Shown here piece after piece: positions 26,146-36,908 of a DNA stretch of 64,000 nt (positions within the stretch are counted from its first letter, which is position 1; every line of letters starts with the position of its first letter). A model generated the notes under the pieces. The model was not told the origin of the DNA and did no database searches. It saw only the letters and a list, made by a program, of their open reading frames with translations. The DNA is from DASUNQ01 sp035536455 (GTDB taxonomy: Bacteria > Acidobacteriota > Thermoanaerobaculia > Multivoradales > UBA5704). Made by a program: the position numbers and the translations under genes. The DNA lies in the NCBI GenBank assembly GCA_035536455.1, contig DATLOC010000026.1, forward strand, positions 1 to 64,000. The letters run 5' to 3'.

Positions 26146-26850
26146 CTAGTCTTGAAAGATATCCAATAGCTCCCACAGCACCTTAAGTCCTGCGGCAACG
26201 CGTAGGACCTTCAGGGCTGCTTCGAGGGTTTCCCTGATCTTCTTCGCTTCGCTCCGGTCGAGCGGAAGAACATTGCCCGGCAGCTCTGGTCCGACCACTG
26301 TACCTTGCTCAAAGGCTCGGAAAACGACTTGTGGCTCAGCATTCTGTAGGGAGTCCACGCGGAGCTGCCCTTCCACTACTTTGTAGGTCACTTTCTCTCC
26401 CCGCACCTCGACCTTGAACAGCGTTCCTTCCGGCGCGGCGAGTGTGTATTTGGTTTGCGCTTTCAGTCCCTCGCGGACCTTCCGGAGCTTGAGGATGATC
26501 ACCACTCCTTGGCGCACGAAGACGGTCGGGTTGAGGATCTCCAGATCGCTCTCCGGCTCCACGAGCACCTTCGAGCCTCCGGCAAACTTGATCACGACGC
26601 TGACGTCTTTCGGGGTGACGATCCGGTCCGCCTTCATCAGGGTCATTCCGCGCTTGGTTTTCGCTGTGCCTCCACCGCGCTCGATCCGCACGAGCTGTGC
26701 CTCCCGACGGGAGGCGCGATGCCCATCTTTGATAACCCCCTCCAAGGTGCCGAGCCCCGAGGTCGCGCAGCCCGTAGCTGCGAGCGACAAAGCGATCACC
26801 GTGAGCCGCAAGGCCGATGCAAGGAAGAATCTGATTCGAGGAGTGTTCAT
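26146..26850 (-). CDS. FecR-domain lipoprotein (second copy), last gene of the CHAT operon
   Basis: A 234-residue protein with a lipoprotein signal ending LSLAATGC (Cys28) and a FecR-like beta-rich domain: VRIERGGGTAKTKRGMTLMK, then VVIKFAGGSKVLVEPESDLEI, AAPEGTLFKVEVRGEKVTYK and VVEGQLRVDS. FecR domains receive or pass on signals in the periplasm; here the protein would be tethered to a membrane. The C-terminus is a short helix-rich tail. I chose ATG 26850, which has GGAG at a proper distance; ATG 26865 overlaps the preceding stop (TAATG) and is an alternative. It is clearly paralogous to the other lipoprotein in this operon through the FecR domain, but lacks that protein's C-terminal repeat. 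Confidence 0.83.
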   Translation of the reverse strand: MNTPRIRFFLASALRLTVIALSLAATGCATSGLGTLEGVIKDGHRASRREAQLVRIERGGGTAKTKRGMTLMKADRIVTPKDVSVVIKFAGGSKVLVEPESDLEILNPTVFVRQGVVIILKLRKVREGLKAQTKYTLAAPEGTLFKVEVRGEKVTYKVVEGQLRVDSLQNAEPQVVFRAFEQGTVVGPELPGNVLPLDRSEAKKIRETLEAALKVLRVAAGLKVLWELLDIFQD

Positions 26851-26864
26851 GGCCGGTCGCTCCA

Positions 26865-28271
26865 TTACGACGAGTACGAACCCAGGTCTGCTATGGCGAA
26901 TGCGTCGGCGGCACGCTCCACGCCCTCGTCGCCGAAGACTTGAACGCTGTAGGTGCCGGCGCCTGGCGGAGCAAAGTCGGCGACGCACCAGCCGTCCTCG
27001 TCCTCGCGCAGGGGAAGCGTGCCGACGGTGGAGCCGGTGCCGCTGTTCGTGACCGTCGCGGCGAGCTTTACGCCCTCGCGCTCGGGACGGGCCCGGATCG
27101 TGATCGGCTCAGCGGACCAGTAGATGTCTTCCACTTCGAGGGCCACTTTCACCGGGCTCAGCCTGGCCTTGCGAAAGCTGCCGAGGTCGAGATAGAGACT
27201 GTTGATGAGGCCGGTCAGGTGGGTGAGAACGGGAGCGGAATTCTGTAACGCAGCGTGCTGGGTCGAGGCGAACATCTCGCCCCCTGCGCTGTGCTCGAGG
27301 GGGGTCGCAGAGACCCGAGGGACGGTGCCATCCCCGCCGTGGTCGGTGCCCTCGTACGACGGGGCCATGATGACGCCATCGCCCGCGCGGCGCGCCGACT
27401 GCGAAGTCTGCTGGGCAATCCCTACAATCGGATAGACGCGATAGCCCTCCCGTTGGTAGGCAGGGTCCTGCTGGTTGGCCTCCACCGCATTCTCGATCTC
27501 CCGGTGGAAGGCGAGGGCGGCCTTCGCCTTCTCGGCGTCCACGTTGGGGATGCCGCTCGTCTCGCCCACGCGCACGAGCTTACCGTTGCCGGGGTCGTAG
27601 CACTTGAAGATCGGCAGGAGCTGGTAGATGGCCGTGAAGGTGCGCGTCATCTCCGACAGGTCGAGCAGGCCGAACGGCCCCTTGCGCAGGCCGTTGGCTA
27701 GCGTGTCCAATGCGTTGAGGGAGCCGCGATAGGGCGTGCCAAAGGTCACCAGGGCGCGCGTGTCCTTCCAGCCGCCCAAGGCTTCGAGGAAGTACCGGGC
27801 AACGATCCCGCCCATCGAGTGGCAGACGAGAATCAACTTGGCCTGTGAGTTCGCGGAGGTCCGCCAGCCCTCGAGCCATTTACGGCTCTCCTTCCGGAGC
27901 CGGCGCGCGGCAACGCGGTTGTCTCGCCGCCAGTCGTAGGGGAAAGGGAAGAAGTTCTTACCTTCCTCGAGGTCGAAGCGCCCCATCAGCGTCTCGGCGA
28001 CCTTGGTGTAGCCGTCGATTTTCCACAGCCCCGGCAGCAGATGAAGATCGGGGATCAGCGCCGCGGCTACGATGCCGTCCCCTAGATCATCCTCGTCCGT
28101 TGGATCCTCCGCGAGCGCGAGGGCCTGCTTGAGGTTGTGGGCACCGCTCAAGAGCGAACTGGCAATCGAACCCGCGGAGAAACCCCACAAGACCGCTCCG
28201 TCCTTTTTGAGCACACTGCCCGTGACCCCGGGTAGGAGCACGATGATGTCGGGCATCTTGTGGCGGGGCAT
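26865..28271 (-). CDS. LCAT/PGAP1-like alpha/beta hydrolase with C-terminal Ig-like domain
   Basis: A 468-residue protein without a signal peptide. It opens with IIVLLPGVTGS, the oxyanion strand of lecithin:cholesterol acyltransferase-like lipases, and has FPYDWRRDNR and the nucleophile elbow CHSMGG (Ser152). Then come GTPYRGSLNAL, an acidic residue in HGGDGTVP (Asp314) and STQHAAL (His339), a plausible catalytic triad. The last 100 residues look like an immunoglobulin-type beta-sandwich with GAGTYSVQVFGDEG. The family hydrolyses or transfers acyl chains of lipids. The start is 5 bases after the stop of the first FecR lipoprotein, and its stop overlaps the next, so it is part of the same coupled operon. 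It may be the effector acted on by the CHAT protease. Confidence 0.83.
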   Translation of the reverse strand: MPRHKMPDIIVLLPGVTGSVLKKDGAVLWGFSAGSIASSLLSGAHNLKQALALAEDPTDEDDLGDGIVAAALIPDLHLLPGLWKIDGYTKVAETLMGRFDLEEGKNFFPFPYDWRRDNRVAARRLRKESRKWLEGWRTSANSQAKLILVCHSMGGIVARYFLEALGGWKDTRALVTFGTPYRGSLNALDTLANGLRKGPFGLLDLSEMTRTFTAIYQLLPIFKCYDPGNGKLVRVGETSGIPNVDAEKAKAALAFHREIENAVEANQQDPAYQREGYRVYPIVGIAQQTSQSARRAGDGVIMAPSYEGTDHGGDGTVPRVSATPLEHSAGGEMFASTQHAALQNSAPVLTHLTGLINSLYLDLGSFRKARLSPVKVALEVEDIYWSAEPITIRARPEREGVKLAATVTNSGTGSTVGTLPLREDEDGWCVADFAPPGAGTYSVQVFGDEGVERAADAFAIADLGSYSS

Positions 28272-28276
28272 GCGGC

Positions 28277-29332
28277 CTATTGTCGGGAGCCGGCGAGCAG
28301 CCGGCAGGTCGCATACTCAGATTTCGACAGGCGGCCGTCCTGCTTGTGCAGGCCGAGCGCTTGCTGCGCCAGTGACGCCGCCCCCTTCTCGTCCTTGCGC
28401 CGCGCCGCCTCGATGGCCTTGGCGCAGTAGTACTTCGAATCGAGCTTCGAGCTGTGGTCAGGGTCCGGCGCCAGCTCCTCCGAGATCTCCTTGCACCGGC
28501 GGTAATCAGAGCCCGTCAGCTGGCGGTCCTTGGCATAGAGACCGAGCGCTCTCTGCGCCAGCGATGCCGCTTCCTCCAAGTCCCCGCGCTCGAAGGCCTC
28601 GATAGCGCGCGTGCAGTAGTACTCCGAGTCGTCCACCGGCTCCAGATCTGGCGGCGACGGGGGCGGCTCGTCGGGGGCTCCTTCGATGAGGGCCGACGCC
28701 CGACGGACTTCCCGGCGGATCTCGTCAGCCTCCCGCGGGTCCAGCAGGGCACGTTCCGGCGGTGCCGATCCGACAATCGTGCCTTGGTCGAGAGGTCCGA
28801 GTACGACAGCTGTCCAGTCCTCTACTCGGGAAGACACGCGGAGCCGCCCGTCCACCACTTTGTACGTCACTTCCGCCCCCCGAACCTCGATCTTGAACAG
28901 CGTCCCTTCCGGTGCCGCGATCGTGTACTCGGTCTGTGCCTTTAGGGTCTCGCGTACCCTCCTGAGCCCGGTGACGATCGCCCCCCCGATGCGCACGAAG
29001 ATGCTCGGGTTGAGGATCTCCAGCTCGCTCTCCGGTTCGATGATCACCTCCCACCCCCCCGCAAACGTGATCACGGCTTTGACGTCGGGCGCGGTTGTGA
29101 CGATCCGGTCTCCCTTCGTCAGCGCCATTCCAAACCGAGTCCTCGGTGTGTCTTCACCGCGCTTGATCTGCACGTCCTGAATCTCTGGTCCGGAGGCGCG
29201 ACGCTCATCCTTGATCACTCCCTCCAGGGTGGCGACCTGTGTGGTCGCGCAGCCCGCGGCGGTGAGCGAGACAGCAATCGTGAGGAGCCGCGACGCTGCG
29301 GAGAGGGGGAATTGGGTTCGCAATGCGTTCAT
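28277..29332 (-). CDS. FecR-domain lipoprotein with two C-terminal TPR-like repeats
   Basis: A 351-residue protein. ATG 29332 overlaps the stop of the CHAT gene (ATGA). The lipoprotein signal ends LTAAGC (Cys28). The FecR-like domain (about 40-200) has KRGEDTPRTRFGMALTKGD, ITFAGGWEVIIEPESELEI and APEGTLFKIEVRGAEVTYK. After a proline-rich linker come two repeats of about 45 residues, each with YYC.(R/K)AIEA, (E/G)AASLAQ(R/Q)ALGL and a closing C. These are like TPR helices but carry a conserved cysteine at both ends. It is paralogous to the other lipoprotein of the operon. It probably senses or relays a signal at the envelope to the CHASE2 domain of the protease. Confidence 0.83.
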   Translation of the reverse strand: MNALRTQFPLSAASRLLTIAVSLTAAGCATTQVATLEGVIKDERRASGPEIQDVQIKRGEDTPRTRFGMALTKGDRIVTTAPDVKAVITFAGGWEVIIEPESELEILNPSIFVRIGGAIVTGLRRVRETLKAQTEYTIAAPEGTLFKIEVRGAEVTYKVVDGRLRVSSRVEDWTAVVLGPLDQGTIVGSAPPERALLDPREADEIRREVRRASALIEGAPDEPPPSPPDLEPVDDSEYYCTRAIEAFERGDLEEAASLAQRALGLYAKDRQLTGSDYRRCKEISEELAPDPDHSSKLDSKYYCAKAIEAARRKDEKGAASLAQQALGLHKQDGRLSKSEYATCRLLAGSRQ

Positions 29333-31761
29333 GGCCACCACCGCCCTTTCAGCTTTCCGACCGCGAAATAGGTCAGCAGGAGAGCTCCGATCGGGAACAC
29401 CGTGTTCAGGAGGAGCTGCGAGGCGATGTACAGGCTAACGGCACCGATCAGATAGACCAGCACGACCCCGGCCAGGGCGCTCCGCCGCCAGGCGGGTCCG
29501 CGATCCCAATAGCGCAGGCCGGCGCCCGCTGTGGCCATGAGGAGGATCACGATGAGCTGCCAGGAGTCCCGGGCGGGACGAATGGTGACGCCGGACAAGA
29601 GAGTATTGACGGCATCGGCGTGGAGCTCCATTCCGTAGCGAGCCTCGCGGATGACACCCCGGCGGACGTAGAAGCTCTCGCGCTCGGTCTGCTCGCCGAC
29701 CACGACGATCTTGCCTCCGAACGCCGCGGCGTTCGCCGCGGGGGAGGAAGCCTCGATGCTCTCGTACCAACGCCGACGCCGGTCCAGCGCCTCGCGGGAG
29801 CTCATGTCGAGGATCCGCCCACCGACCGCGTCGCCCTCCCCGATCGCGCAGCCCGGGATGCTGCGACGGGCGTTGTCGACGTCGGAGACCCCGAGCGACG
29901 AGCGCTCACCCGTTGCCCGATCCAAGACGTCCACGCCGTCGCTCAGCTCGGAGTCCGCGGCCAGGCTCTTTCCTTCGAACGCGAGGACCGCGGCCAAGGC
30001 CAAGGCTGGTACAGCTTGCGAAGGTGACGAGTCCCGCTTCTGCGTGACGAGCGGCACGATCGAGCTGCCGCGCCCCTTTTGGCCGACACACGCCACCCCC
30101 CAGCCGGTCAGGGCCGACCGCAGGACCGGGCTCAGGAGGGGATCGGAGCCCTCAAGGCTGCCAACTGCGGCCACGACCGCCGTCCCGCGCGCCGTCGCGC
30201 GGCGCATGGCTGCCGCGAGCTCGACGTCACTCGGGTCCTGCCTGGGGAATCGAATGTCAAAGACGACGACCTTGGCGCCCGCCTCGGAAAGGCGGTCGAG
30301 AAGTTTCGCGTGCCGGGGCCTCCACGTTCGATCGATCTTCTGCCTCGTCGCGACCAGACTGATCTGATCGCTGAAAGCCTGCTGCCGGAAGGCGTCGCCC
30401 AGCCAGCTCGTGTAACTCTGGAGCTTCAGCTCAGGAGGAAGGCGATCGAAAAACCGGAGCCATGAGAGAGAGAACATGAAGAAAGCCACTAGCACCGCTG
30501 CGAACAGTGAGCGGTTGCGAAACCGGAGCCGCTGGCGGACGCGCTCGAGCTCCTCGCCCTCCGCCTGGCGTTCTTCTTCACTTTGCGGGAGGGCGAGGTT
30601 GGCCTCGTGGGTCTTGATGGCCGCTTCGACGCCGGCGAGCTTCCGCGGTGAATAAGGCGTGTCTGCGAGTCGCTTCCCGGTCAGGAGGTCGAACAGGACC
30701 CCTTCAGGAGCCCGAGTGAAGAGCACCGGGGTGGCGACCACGCGGTGTCCAGGAAATTCCGCGGCCAGCCGGTTCCGCGCATGACAGATCGCCGGCTCTA
30801 CCCGACCCCGCTCTGGTCCCTTGAACAAATAGCGATAGAACTCGCGGGCGAAGAGGATCGCGGCTTTGTCCGGGATCGGGAACTGCATCGCGACAACGGC
30901 GGGTATGCCGCGCTTGACCAGCTCTGGGGCCAGCCCGAGCAGCGGCTGACTGGAAGAAACCTCGGCCCCCTGGCAGGAGTTCAAGACGATGAGCTTCATC
31001 GTCGGGTGGTTGCGAAAGAGGCTCCCGAACCTCTCGTGGTCGACGTAGTCGGGCTCTCCCGTGGCCTGGTTGAAGATCAGGAAGGGTCGCTCGGAATCAA
31101 AGCCGCCATGGCCGATGAAGTGAAGGATGTGAAAGCGCTGCTCGACAAGGGCGTCACAGACGCGATCGAGGGTCACCACTCCGTCGAGCCAGGTGAGCTC
31201 GACCAGCTTCTGCCGCTCGAGGTCACCCACCGCTTCCTGCAGGAGCTCTCGTTCGGCGGCGGTGTCGAGGTCCGGGACGCTTGGAATGACGACCAACATT
31301 CGCACCGGAAACGCGGTCTCTAGCGAGCGGATGGGCCGTGGCACTTCGAGATAGCGGACGACCGCTGTAGCCGCGTCGGTGGCCAGGAACTCCTGGTCCC
31401 GGCGGGAGTAGAGCAGCTCCCAGGGCAGGTGGGCCATGGGAGGCGCCTCGATGCGGAGGCGGACCCGGAGGCCCTCATCGCGCTCTGCGTTACAGGCCCC
31501 GCGCGAGCGCTCGAAGAGCGTCGCGATGTCCCGGTTCTCGGCGTCGAAGAGCCCCGAGTAGAGCAGAGAGCCAAAATCGACGAGCAGTTCTCGGCCGCTC
31601 TCTCCGAGGACCAGGCGGGCTTCTAATTCTTGGAGCGGCCCGGATTCGGGATCCAAGGCCGTCCGGTCACGGGCCTCCCCCTGTGCCGAGCAGGCGGCCC
31701 GGAGGGGGTAATGGTCCCCAACCCGGTTGTCGATCCAGAGGTCGAAGTCACGGTAGCGCAA
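29329..31761 (-). CDS. CHAT-CHASE2 protein: caspase-like protease domain joined to a membrane-anchored sensor
   Basis: An 810-residue protein. I chose TTG 31761, preceded by GAGGTG, because the fold begins LRYRDFDLWIDNR; a longer frame exists but starts in unrelated sequence. Residues about 95-395 form a CHAT domain (caspase HetF associated) with catalytic His218 in FIGHGG and Cys263 in LNSCQGA, and the substrate-side GIPAVVAMQFPIPDKAA. A helical linker leads to one membrane helix (about 445-462), then an extracytoplasmic CHASE2 sensor (about 470-735, with VVVFDIRFP and FGGKIVVVGEQT), then three C-terminal membrane helices. The protease would sit in the cytoplasm and be controlled from outside. 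It is the first gene of a four-gene coupled operon. Confidence 0.88.
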   Translation of the reverse strand: MRYRDFDLWIDNRVGDHYPLRAACSAQGEARDRTALDPESGPLQELEARLVLGESGRELLVDFGSLLYSGLFDAENRDIATLFERSRGACNAERDEGLRVRLRIEAPPMAHLPWELLYSRRDQEFLATDAATAVVRYLEVPRPIRSLETAFPVRMLVVIPSVPDLDTAAERELLQEAVGDLERQKLVELTWLDGVVTLDRVCDALVEQRFHILHFIGHGGFDSERPFLIFNQATGEPDYVDHERFGSLFRNHPTMKLIVLNSCQGAEVSSSQPLLGLAPELVKRGIPAVVAMQFPIPDKAAILFAREFYRYLFKGPERGRVEPAICHARNRLAAEFPGHRVVATPVLFTRAPEGVLFDLLTGKRLADTPYSPRKLAGVEAAIKTHEANLALPQSEEERQAEGEELERVRQRLRFRNRSLFAAVLVAFFMFSLSWLRFFDRLPPELKLQSYTSWLGDAFRQQAFSDQISLVATRQKIDRTWRPRHAKLLDRLSEAGAKVVVFDIRFPRQDPSDVELAAAMRRATARGTAVVAAVGSLEGSDPLLSPVLRSALTGWGVACVGQKGRGSSIVPLVTQKRDSSPSQAVPALALAAVLAFEGKSLAADSELSDGVDVLDRATGERSSLGVSDVDNARRSIPGCAIGEGDAVGGRILDMSSREALDRRRRWYESIEASSPAANAAAFGGKIVVVGEQTERESFYVRRGVIREARYGMELHADAVNTLLSGVTIRPARDSWQLIVILLMATAGAGLRYWDRGPAWRRSALAGVVLVYLIGAVSLYIASQLLLNTVFPIGALLLTYFAVGKLKGRWWP

Positions 31762-31765
31762 GACG

Positions 31766-31806
31766 CACCTCAACGATCTATTCTTAATAAGCAGTATACG
31801 GGAAAA
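31766..31806 (-). promoter_or_regulatory. AT-rich promoter-like region and ribosome-binding site of the CHAT operon
   Basis: On the minus strand GAGGTG (31771-31766) lies four bases before the TTG start and acts as the ribosome-binding site that decides it. Just upstream is the most A+T-rich stretch of the neighbourhood, containing TATACT (31798-31793) and TTAAGAAT (31786-31779), both usable as -10 elements. No good -35 is visible. Confidence 0.35.
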
Positions 31807-31893
31807 TCCCTTCAGCTCGGGAGCATCCACTTCGTGCTCGCCGGTGCACGTGGCACCGCAAGCGGACGCATACAATCCGCGCTAGGTAATCGC

Positions 31894-32832
31894 ATGATCC
31901 CCGCCGTCCCGCTCCCGCCCCCGGTCCGCCCGGGGGCGCGCGTGGGGGTGGCGGCGCTCTCCGGCGCGGTCGATCCCGAGCGGCTGCGGCGCGGCCTCGC
32001 CGAGCTCGAACGGCTGGGTTTCGAGCCGGTGCCCGCGCGCAACCTGGCGGCCGTGGCGGGCACCGGCAAGGTGCGCTTCGCCGGCGGCGACGAGGAGCGC
32101 CTCGCGGCCTTCCACGAGCTGGCGGCCGACCCCGACCTGCCGGCCATCCTCTTCGCCCGCGGCGGCCACGGCCTGCTGCGGCTCCTGCCGCAGGTCGACT
32201 GGCCGCTCCTGGCGCGCACGCCGCGCGCCTACGTCGGCTACTCCGATCTGACGCCCTTCCTGCTCGCCGTCGTCCAGCGGCTCGGCATCGCCGCCTTCCA
32301 CGGCCCGCTGGTGGCGGCCGAGCTGGCGCGCGGCCTCCTGCCTGAGGAGGAGGAGTCGCTCTTGGGCGCCCTCGCTGGCGACTACCCGGTCGAGCACTCG
32401 CTGGCCGGTGCCCTGCGCGACGGCGTGGGGGAGGGGCCGCTCCTCGGCGGCTGCCTGTCGCTCCTGGTGGGGACGCTGGGCACCCCGTGGGCGACCGATC
32501 TCGCCGGCGGCATCGTCTTCCTGGAGGACGTCAACGAGCCGCTCTACCGCCTCGACCGAATGTTGACCCACCTCCGCTTGTCGGGTAGCCTCGCCGCGAT
32601 CCGCGGCATGGTGATCGGGCACTTCGACGGCGACGGCCTGGAGCCTCCGGGTGCCGAGGTCGAGGCCCGCATCGCCCTGATGGCCGAGAGCCTCGCCGGC
32701 TTCCCCTGGCCGCTGGCCTGGGGGGAGCGGAGCGGCCACCGCGCCCCCAACCTGACGCTGCCGCTCGGCCTGCCGGCGCGCCTCGAGGGCGCCCGCCTGA
32801 CGCTGGGCAGCGACCGGATCGCCGAGCGATGA
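31894..32832 (+). CDS. LD-carboxypeptidase (S66 family, LdcA-like)
   Basis: A 312-residue protein. ATG 31894 starts the family's N-terminus (VRPGARVGVAALSGAVDPER). The S66 signature is present: LFARGGHGLLRLLP, the nucleophile serine in AYVGYSDLTP, the glutamate in IVFLEDVNEPLYRLDRML, and the closing histidine region near GHFDG and GERSGHRAPNLTLPLG. The enzyme removes the terminal D-alanine from L,D-linked tetrapeptides of recycled murein in the cytoplasm. TACAAT at 31871-31876 may be a -10 box. Its stop overlaps the start of the cNMP/FHA gene (ATGA). Confidence 0.9.
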   Translation: MIPAVPLPPPVRPGARVGVAALSGAVDPERLRRGLAELERLGFEPVPARNLAAVAGTGKVRFAGGDEERLAAFHELAADPDLPAILFARGGHGLLRLLPQVDWPLLARTPRAYVGYSDLTPFLLAVVQRLGIAAFHGPLVAAELARGLLPEEEESLLGALAGDYPVEHSLAGALRDGVGEGPLLGGCLSLLVGTLGTPWATDLAGGIVFLEDVNEPLYRLDRMLTHLRLSGSLAAIRGMVIGHFDGDGLEPPGAEVEARIALMAESLAGFPWPLAWGERSGHRAPNLTLPLGLPARLEGARLTLGSDRIAER

Positions 32833-33629
32833 GCAACTCCGTCTTCAAGAGCACCGCCAGCGGCGCCACCCCCGCGCCCAAGAAGGCGTCGGTCTACACC
32901 CAGGTCGAGCACTCGGCCGGCAACTACGTCTTCCGCGAGGGGGAGCTGGGGCGGGAGATGTACATCATCCAGGAGGGGCAGGTCGAGATCACCAAGCGCG
33001 CCGCCGGCGAGGAGCGGCAGCTCGCGGTGCTCGACAAGGGGGACTTCTTCGGCGAGATGGCGCTGCTCGAGGACCTGCCGCGCGCCGGCTCGGCGCGCGC
33101 CGTGAGCCACGTCCGGCTGGTGCAGATCAACGGCTCGACCTTCGACCAGATGCTGCGCGACAACCCCGAGATCGCGGTGCGCATGATGCGCAAGCTGTCA
33201 CGCCGGCTGCGCGAGACCGACCAGCAGCTGCGCGACCTCATGGACCAGACCAACCGCGGCTTCTCCGACGTGCCCTCCTTCCAGGAGGCCCCGGCGCCGA
33301 CCGCCCCCGAGCGGCTGCGGCACGCGCAGTCCGGCATGGAGTTCCCGCTCGCCCGCGGCTCGGAGACGACGATCGGGCGGAAGGACCCGGTCACCGGCAT
33401 CTGGCCGGACATCGACCTTTCGCCGGTCGACAACCAGCGCTCCGTCTCCCGCCGCCACGCCAAGATCTACCGCCGCGGCGCCAAGTTCTTCCTCTCCGAA
33501 GAGATCGGCACCGTCAACAACACCTTCCTGAACGGCGCCCGCCTGGAGACCGGCATCCCCGGCGAGCTGAAAGCCGGCGACGAGGTGCGGTGCGGGGTCG
33601 TGGCGCTGCGCTTCGAAATCCCGAATTAG
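32829..33629 (+). CDS. Cyclic-nucleotide-binding domain plus FHA domain protein
   Basis: A 266-residue cytoplasmic protein with two signalling domains. Residues about 25-140 form a cNMP-binding domain with GNYVFREGELGREMYII, VLDKGDFFGEMALLEDLP and RAGSARAVSH; the phosphate-binding cassette looks intact although its arginine is displaced. Residues about 165-266 form an FHA domain with the phosphothreonine-binding core TTIGRKDP, SVSRRHAKI and NNTFLNG. There is no helix-turn-helix, so it is not a CRP-type regulator. It may link a nucleotide signal to a phosphorylated partner. It overlaps the LD-carboxypeptidase by 4 bases and is followed by recG after 28 bases. Confidence 0.9.
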   Translation: MSNSVFKSTASGATPAPKKASVYTQVEHSAGNYVFREGELGREMYIIQEGQVEITKRAAGEERQLAVLDKGDFFGEMALLEDLPRAGSARAVSHVRLVQINGSTFDQMLRDNPEIAVRMMRKLSRRLRETDQQLRDLMDQTNRGFSDVPSFQEAPAPTAPERLRHAQSGMEFPLARGSETTIGRKDPVTGIWPDIDLSPVDNQRSVSRRHAKIYRRGAKFFLSEEIGTVNNTFLNGARLETGIPGELKAGDEVRCGVVALRFEIPN

Positions 33630-33657
33630 CCGCGGCGGCGCGTCGTATCCTTCCCGC

Positions 33658-35727
<2,070 letters not shown>

Positions 35728-35735
35728 GCGCCCGC

Positions 35736-36908
35736 GTGCGCGTCCTCCTGGTCGCCAACACGCTCCCCCCGCGCGACGTCTCGGGGGTCGGAGAGCAGGT
35801 GCTACAGTTGGCGGCGGGTCTGCGCGACGCCGGGCACGAGGTGGAGGTCCTGGGGCGCGGGCCTGGCGGCGCCAGAGGCCCCAAGCTGCTCTTCCCGCTC
35901 GCCGTCGTCCCCGCCGCCTGGCGGTCGCTCCGCCGCTTCCGGCCGCACGTCGTCCAGGTGCACGAGTCGGACGGCGCGCTGGCGGCCCTGCTGGCGGCGG
36001 CGGCCTCCCCCCTGCTCGACCCGCCGCCGCGCCTGGCCGCCCTCCTCCAGGTGAGCTACCGCGAGGAGCGGCGCGCGGTGCGGCCGCTGCGGGCGCCGGA
36101 CGGGCGGGTGCTGGGGCGGCCGGGGTGGCGCGAGCGGGCCTTCCGCTGGGGGAAGGCGCCGCTCCAGGTGGCGCTGGGGTGCCTGACCGCGTGGTGCGCC
36201 GACCTAGTGCTGGCGCCGAGCGCGGCGACGGCGGAGGAGCTGACGCGGGACTACGGAGTCGGCGGTGTAGGAGTGGTGCCGAACGCGACAGGGGGAGTGC
36301 CGGTTGAAGAGGAAGAATCTCGGGTAGGGGAGACAGGCTCCGAGCCTGCGCGGGGCTACCTGCTGTTCATTGGACGGCTGCGGTTGCGGAAAGGTGTCGA
36401 GGTGCTGCTGGCCGCGCTTGCAGGGCTGAGGGAGAAGCACCCCGAGGCCCGCCTGCTCGTCGCCGGCGACGGCGAGCACCGCCGGGCGCTGGAGAGGACG
36501 GCGGCGCGGTTGGGAGTGGAGGAGGCGGTGACGTTCCTCGGGCGGTGCGACGCGGCGCGGGTGCGCGCCCTCCTCGCCGGCGCCGGCGCGCTGGCGGTGC
36601 CGTCGATCTACGAGGGGATGCCGCTGGTGGTGCTGGAAGCGATGGAAGCCGGAGTGCCGGTCGTCGCCAGCCGGGTGAGCGGCATCCCGGAGGTCGTCGT
36701 GGACGGCGAGACCGGCTGGCTGGTGCCGCGCGAGGACCCGGCGGCGCTGGCCGCCGCGCTCGGCGCAGCGCTGGCGGAGCCGGAGGAGGCCCGCCGCCGC
36801 GGCGAAGCCGGCCGGCGGCGGCTCGACGAGAGGTTCCGACCGCGGCACGCCGCGGCCGCCTGGCTGGCGGCGATCGGCGAGGCAGGGAAGGAGACGACGC
36901 ACGCATGA
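35736..36908 (+). CDS. GT-B glycosyltransferase, family 4
   Basis: A 390-residue protein starting at GTG 35736, 9 bases after recG. The N-terminal lobe starts VLLVANTLPPRDVSGVGEQV, the acceptor-side loop of GT4 enzymes. The donor-side lobe has YLLFIGRLRLRKGVEVLLAA, LLVAGDGEHRRALE, and the nucleotide-sugar loop PSIYEGMPLVVLEAMEAGVP with the EX7E-type acidic pair. It would transfer a sugar from an NDP-sugar to a glycan or lipid acceptor at the cytoplasmic face. The stop overlaps the start of a small membrane protein (ATGA), and a GT2 follows, so the three may build one glycan. Confidence 0.9.
   Translation: MRVLLVANTLPPRDVSGVGEQVLQLAAGLRDAGHEVEVLGRGPGGARGPKLLFPLAVVPAAWRSLRRFRPHVVQVHESDGALAALLAAAASPLLDPPPRLAALLQVSYREERRAVRPLRAPDGRVLGRPGWRERAFRWGKAPLQVALGCLTAWCADLVLAPSAATAEELTRDYGVGGVGVVPNATGGVPVEEEESRVGETGSEPARGYLLFIGRLRLRKGVEVLLAALAGLREKHPEARLLVAGDGEHRRALERTAARLGVEEAVTFLGRCDAARVRALLAGAGALAVPSIYEGMPLVVLEAMEAGVPVVASRVSGIPEVVVDGETGWLVPREDPAALAAALGAALAEPEEARRRGEAGRRRLDERFRPRHAAAAWLAAIGEAGKETTHA

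Noticed and set aside
27255..27701. Frame antisense to the LCAT-like hydrolase, considered as a possible antitoxin or partner
   Set aside because: Nothing resembles a family, no ribosome-binding site is present, and the sense gene has full domain support.
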